Shown: piece after piece, positions 61,101 to 64,000 of the stretch
Position numbering within the stretch: the stretch's first letter is position 1
Layout of the letters: each line of letters starts with the position of its first letter
NCBI GenBank assembly: GCA_947247005.1
Contig: OX365962.1
Coordinates: 7,661,201 to 7,725,200, forward strand
Direction of reading: 5' to 3'
Length of the DNA stretch: 64,000 bases
Source: Spisula solida
Lineage: Eukaryota > Mollusca > Bivalvia > Venerida > Mactridae
Program-made: the position numbers and the translations under genes
The notes under the pieces: generated by a model
What the model was told of the DNA's origin: nothing
What the model saw: only the letters and a program-made list of their open reading frames with translations
Database searches by the model: none

Positions 61101-62821
61101 CCGTTCGGGAAGCCAACTGTCACTTGCTTGCGGGGTATGGAAACTATTTCTTTATTCAATTCGGTAGTGTTAGTCACTCAAAAGATGAAATAAACGTACA
61201 ACTTCCTCTTTGTTTTAATACAAATTATAATCGTCGTTTTTTTATGTATTATTATTGTCTGTACATAACGATATTTGATATAACCGTCGCTTCTTTATGA
61301 ATTTCTGTTGTCTGTGCAATACATACTTTGATATCAGCGTCGCTTCTTTATGAATTTCTATTGTCCGTACATTACTGTTTTTGATGTACCGTCATTTCTT
61401 TATTGGTTTTTAATGTCCGTACATTACTGTTTTTAATGTAACCGTCGTTTCTTTATGGTTTTCTAATGTCTGCACATTACGGTATTTGATATAACCGTCG
61501 TTTCTTTATGGTTTTCTATTGTTTGTACATTACGGTATTTGATATAACCGTCGTTTCTTTATGGTTTTCTATTGTTTGTACATTACGGTATTTGATATAA
61601 CCGTCGTTTCTTTATGGTTTTCTATTGTTTGTACATTACGGTATTTGATATAACCGTCGCTTCTTTATGAATTTCTATTGTCCGTACATTACTGTTTTTT
61701 ATGTAACCGTCATTTCTTTATTGGTTTTTAATGTCTGCACATTACTGTTTTTAATATAACCGTCGTTTCTTTATGGTTTTCTATTGTCTACACATTACGG
61801 TATTTGATATAACCGTCGTTTCTTTATGGTTGTCTATTGTCTACACATTACGGTTTTTGATATTTCAAATCTCATACTAAATACCGTAATGAACAGAAAG
61901 TCAAAGTCAGATGGCCTTCCGTTTTTTCAACATAATAAAATAATTATACTAAACCCCACATTGAATGACGCACTGCATTACTTTTTAATTAGCTCATTTT
62001 ATATGTAACACCTGTCTGCACTGAAATCATTTTTTTAAAACGAAAGCCCGTGTTTTAAATAATATTGACTTTGAACAGAGAATACAAACCCTTGGTTTTA
62101 AGCTAACCTCTCGATAGCCCACTTCGAATATAATGTACGTATTACTTACCACAGTATAGACTCGCGTATCAAGCGAATCGGCTTCTGCCAGGACTCGCGA
62201 ATCTGAAAACAAGCAACTTCACGATTTAGGCAGACACATGAAGAAAAACTTTTACAACATTTCATTACAAGTGTAAATTAGTGACACTTTCTGATCAATA
62301 AAGACTATGACATACAGAGTCAACATCATTTTTTATCAAGCGGCATTCACCGCTAACCACTCGGTCCGTATGATACCATGTGATATATGCATAGCATATG
62401 AAAAGGGCTAACTGACCTTATTGGTAAGCCGTTTGCTGCTTTCCATGAAGCGGCTAGCTTTGTGAGAACGGCGTAAAACCCGAATGATTAAAGTATTGTG
62501 GATACTGCATGGCACAAACGGGCGAAGTCAATGAAGTTGGTCCGTGGACACTCGGCAGAAAAAGTAGAGCACACGCGACACAAAGACAACCCTCTAAGTT
62601 TCTTTTTAACTATATAGTGAACAATGCGTATGTAAAAGGAATATTGACTGTAAAGATACTGGTTTAGCATTGTACGGACACGGGATTACACTATTTAGGT
62701 GTTGACACAAGAAGACTAACACACATTTGAATACCAGTACAAAAATAAAAGCTATTAATCAACTTCAAATTACAAACAAGCTATTGCCTACCTGTTGAAT
62801 GATACCCGCTATCTTTTTTAC
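55134..62821 (-). CDS. Orphan family gene C: 3' exons of a third paralogue with DSGYHS motif, 5' end not found
   Basis: On the minus strand four exons are supported: 62821-62792 (30 nt), 62202-62150 (53 nt), 59012-58966 (47 nt) and 55179-55134 (46 nt, ending TAG). Their phases are 1, 1, 0 and 2, exactly as in gene B. They encode KKDSGYHST, then SRVLAEADSLDTRVYTV, then EGNLVTRPVQEQTED and a tail ending GDVGDSAC. KDSGYxS, R-[LV]-[YF]-T and LV-x-x-P align with A and B. The N-terminal exon was not found between 62822 and 64000 and probably lies beyond the edge; if absent, C is a pseudogene. The last exon is the weakest call because of a 3.8-kb intron and no sequence match to B's tail. Function unknown. 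Confidence 0.6.
55207..55257. repeat. Perfect 20-bp inverted repeat next to the last exon of gene C
   Basis: ATTTGTAGATAAATCACTCT and its exact complement flank an 11-base loop. It lies in intron 4, 28 bp upstream (in gene C sense) of the last exon's acceptor. Confidence 0.92.
55758..55975 (+). mobile_element. Family H short variant, copy 2
   Basis: Matches 44058-44216 along its length (AGACAGGAAGGCAGCACTCA, CATCCCGTCCCGAAAGTCTA, ACATCACAAGGACAATCTAC), with a small insertion near 55835. Confidence 0.75.
56544..56781. mobile_element. MITE with about 35-bp terminal inverted repeats
   Basis: GCTGTTTTATCAAAGCACTT, then ACGGAAATCTTAAACTTACG, mirrored by CGTAAGTTTACAACTTCCGT, then AGGTGCTTTGATAAAACAG. 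Related fragments at 14925 and 41592. Confidence 0.88.
57053..57488. mobile_element. MITE with about 26-bp terminal inverted repeats
   Basis: The left end ATACCGTATAGCGGGTAATT, then TCTGCG, is the near-complement of CGCAGAAATGACCCGCTGTA, then CGGTAT. The 436-bp interior has no homology that I recognise. Confidence 0.88.
57489..58965. other. Intronic sequence of gene C without recognised features
   Basis: Bases 57829-57990 carry a degenerate palindromic repeat (CTGTGAAATCACATGGGTAT and ATTTCATGGTCGAAATCA). The minus-strand open frame at 58460-58726 has no domain I recognise. Confidence 0.35.
59510..59600 (-). mobile_element. Family H fragment, inverted
   Basis: TTTTTAGTGCTCGGCTGGTT, then GAGTTTAGTGCTGCCTTCCC, and TGTCCGAATTTATTTGATC are the complement of the family H start. 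Confidence 0.65.
59679..60448 (-). mobile_element. Mariner-type DNA transposon derivative
   Basis: Perfect inverted termini of 29 bp including TA (left TACGAGGGTCGTTCATTTAA, then TACCCGGAC), with TA at both outer edges as for Tc1/mariner insertion. It is about 766 bp, half the length of an autonomous element. On the minus strand near 60151-60130 one frame reads DDPRPGQ, reminiscent of the region after the helix-turn-helix in mariner transposases, but stops and frame breaks prevent expression. It sits in intron 3 of gene C. Confidence 0.85.
61205..61862. repeat. 53-bp tandem array, 12 units
   Basis: The CGTCG/CGTCA landmark occurs at 61232, 61285, 61338, 61390, 61443, 61496, 61549, 61602, 61655, 61708, 61761 and 61814; all periods are 53 except one of 52. 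The unit contains ATTACGGTATTTGATATAAC and TTTCTTTATGGTTTTCTA. The array lies in intron 3 of gene C. Confidence 0.96.
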
Positions 62822-62849
62822 CTGAAAAATAGAACAAAAATGATAATGA

Positions 62850-62965
62850 AAAATCGGACAGGGAAGAAAGTTACTGTATCCAACAGAAACAGAAGGGCAC
62901 GAAAAGCAAAAAAAGGACACATGAAAACAAAAAGGCACAGACATAAAGCGTAAATATTACTAATA
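62850..62965 (+). mobile_element. Family H fragment
   Basis: Begins AAAATCGGACAGGGAAGAAA and is followed by AG-rich AAAAGGCACAGACATAAAGC; a decayed copy of the family H end. Confidence 0.5.
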
Positions 62966-64000
62966 ATTAGTTTTTGCTGCTACGCTAATAATTCATCAAT
63001 TCATATACATGTGTTAATGTATGTGAAATTGCATGATGTTGGTTGAATCGTTTGACGATATTTAATTTTTTAAGCCCAAAACAAATGCACCAGAGTATGC
63101 GAACCGTAATGGAAATTAGTCATTACAGTTGTATTATGACTATTCGAACTCTCATTCATAATTACCCTCATGTATAATTTGACGTGATCCTTACATTTAT
63201 GCACGAATACACTACAAGGTCTTGCATTGATATATAAATGTCCGCGATAAAATCGTGCAATATCGGTCATTTAGATTTGCGTTGTTATTCAATCCCGAGC
63301 GTATTCGCAAAAATTCATACTTAAGAAAATATACAGCCGGGTTTAAAAATATAGACAATATATCAGCTGTTAAATTTTGCTAATAGAAGAGTCAAGAGTC
63401 GTGTCAAATTCGCCGTACTATATTACTCGAACAATTTAAGCTAATAGAATGTGCGAGTACCAGGCCCTATGATTATACTGTTTTCATGCTCAATTTCAGT
63501 GCTATGTCCACACATCTTCTGGTTTTGTTTCAGTATTAATACTGGCTTGTCAGGGCTAAGAGTCGAATCATTAGAACCCTCTACGAAATATAGCTGATTG
63601 GACCCCTTTGACAATAATAGCTTGTTGGACCGCCTCTTATAAACACATTCCGTATCTGCGTACTGGGTGTATACCATTCTGTACCTGTTTATTAACATGT
63701 ATGTACTTAAATCACATGCTAACAATAATATGTACTAGTACTCGGAAGTTTTAATAAAATATGTAACACTACCCACTTCATAGGACCAGGTGTTATCCCC
63801 TAATAAAAAATAAACCATTACATAGGTGTATGTTATTCCATTTCACTTCCTTTATCACATCAGATTTAACAAAATTGCTATCATTGACAGTCAGTCAAAA
63901 GGTAGTACAATGTATCAACCACCTTGTTCCGTATACTGATATCTCCTTTTGGCTGCCACTGGATGACATGCAAAAATGATATTGATGTTTATAAACATAC
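62966..64000. other. Right edge, no supported feature
   Basis: I searched the minus strand here for the N-terminal exon expected for gene C and did not find a MAE-type start or a phase-1 donor after a charged helical frame. Short open frames show no homology that I recognise. Confidence 0.4.

Overview
The window is nuclear DNA of an invertebrate animal, most likely a lophotrochozoan and probably a bivalve mollusc. The reasons are long genes with GT-AG introns, an APC gene with one giant last exon, a secreted cathepsin L, a secreted coiled-coil/C1q protein (a family strongly expanded in bivalves), AT-rich spacers, and a very high density of short inverted-repeat transposons (MITEs), minisatellites and a tRNA-derived SINE. 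The species assignment is inference. No rRNA, tRNA gene, CRISPR array or bacterial-type operon was seen, and no promoter could be supported.

Layout. Bases 1-6109 (+) are the 3' part of the last coding exon of APC, the scaffold of the beta-catenin destruction complex, open to the left edge. Bases 6110-19062 hold no gene I can support; they carry the APC 3' UTR, five tandem-repeat arrays, MITEs and palindromes. Bases 19063-31067 (+) hold a complete eight-exon cathepsin L (331 aa) whose first and sixth introns are largely nested MITEs and a SINE. Bases 34845-32822 (-) hold a complete two-exon C1q-domain gene (321 aa).

From 36327 to beyond 62821 lies a family of three related genes that I do not recognise: A (36327-38333, +, 147 aa), B (42774-47188, +, 152 aa) and C (62821-55134, -, 5' end not found in the window). 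I assembled them by hand from small exons. All three have the same intron phases. In all three, a 30-42 nt microexon encodes K-D-S-G-Y-x-S, which matches the beta-TrCP phosphodegron consensus DSGxxS. A and B also share a charged, probably helical N-terminal domain. This family is the main candidate for something undescribed.

The spacers and introns around A-C are full of mobile DNA: at least five MITE families in several copies each, a mariner-type element with perfect 29-bp ends, a 12-unit 53-bp array and retrotransposon 3' tails. The genes do not form an operon. APC and cathepsin L are ordinary conserved genes. The C1q gene is divergent from orphan gene A with 1.5 kb between their start codons, which suggests but does not show a shared regulatory region.
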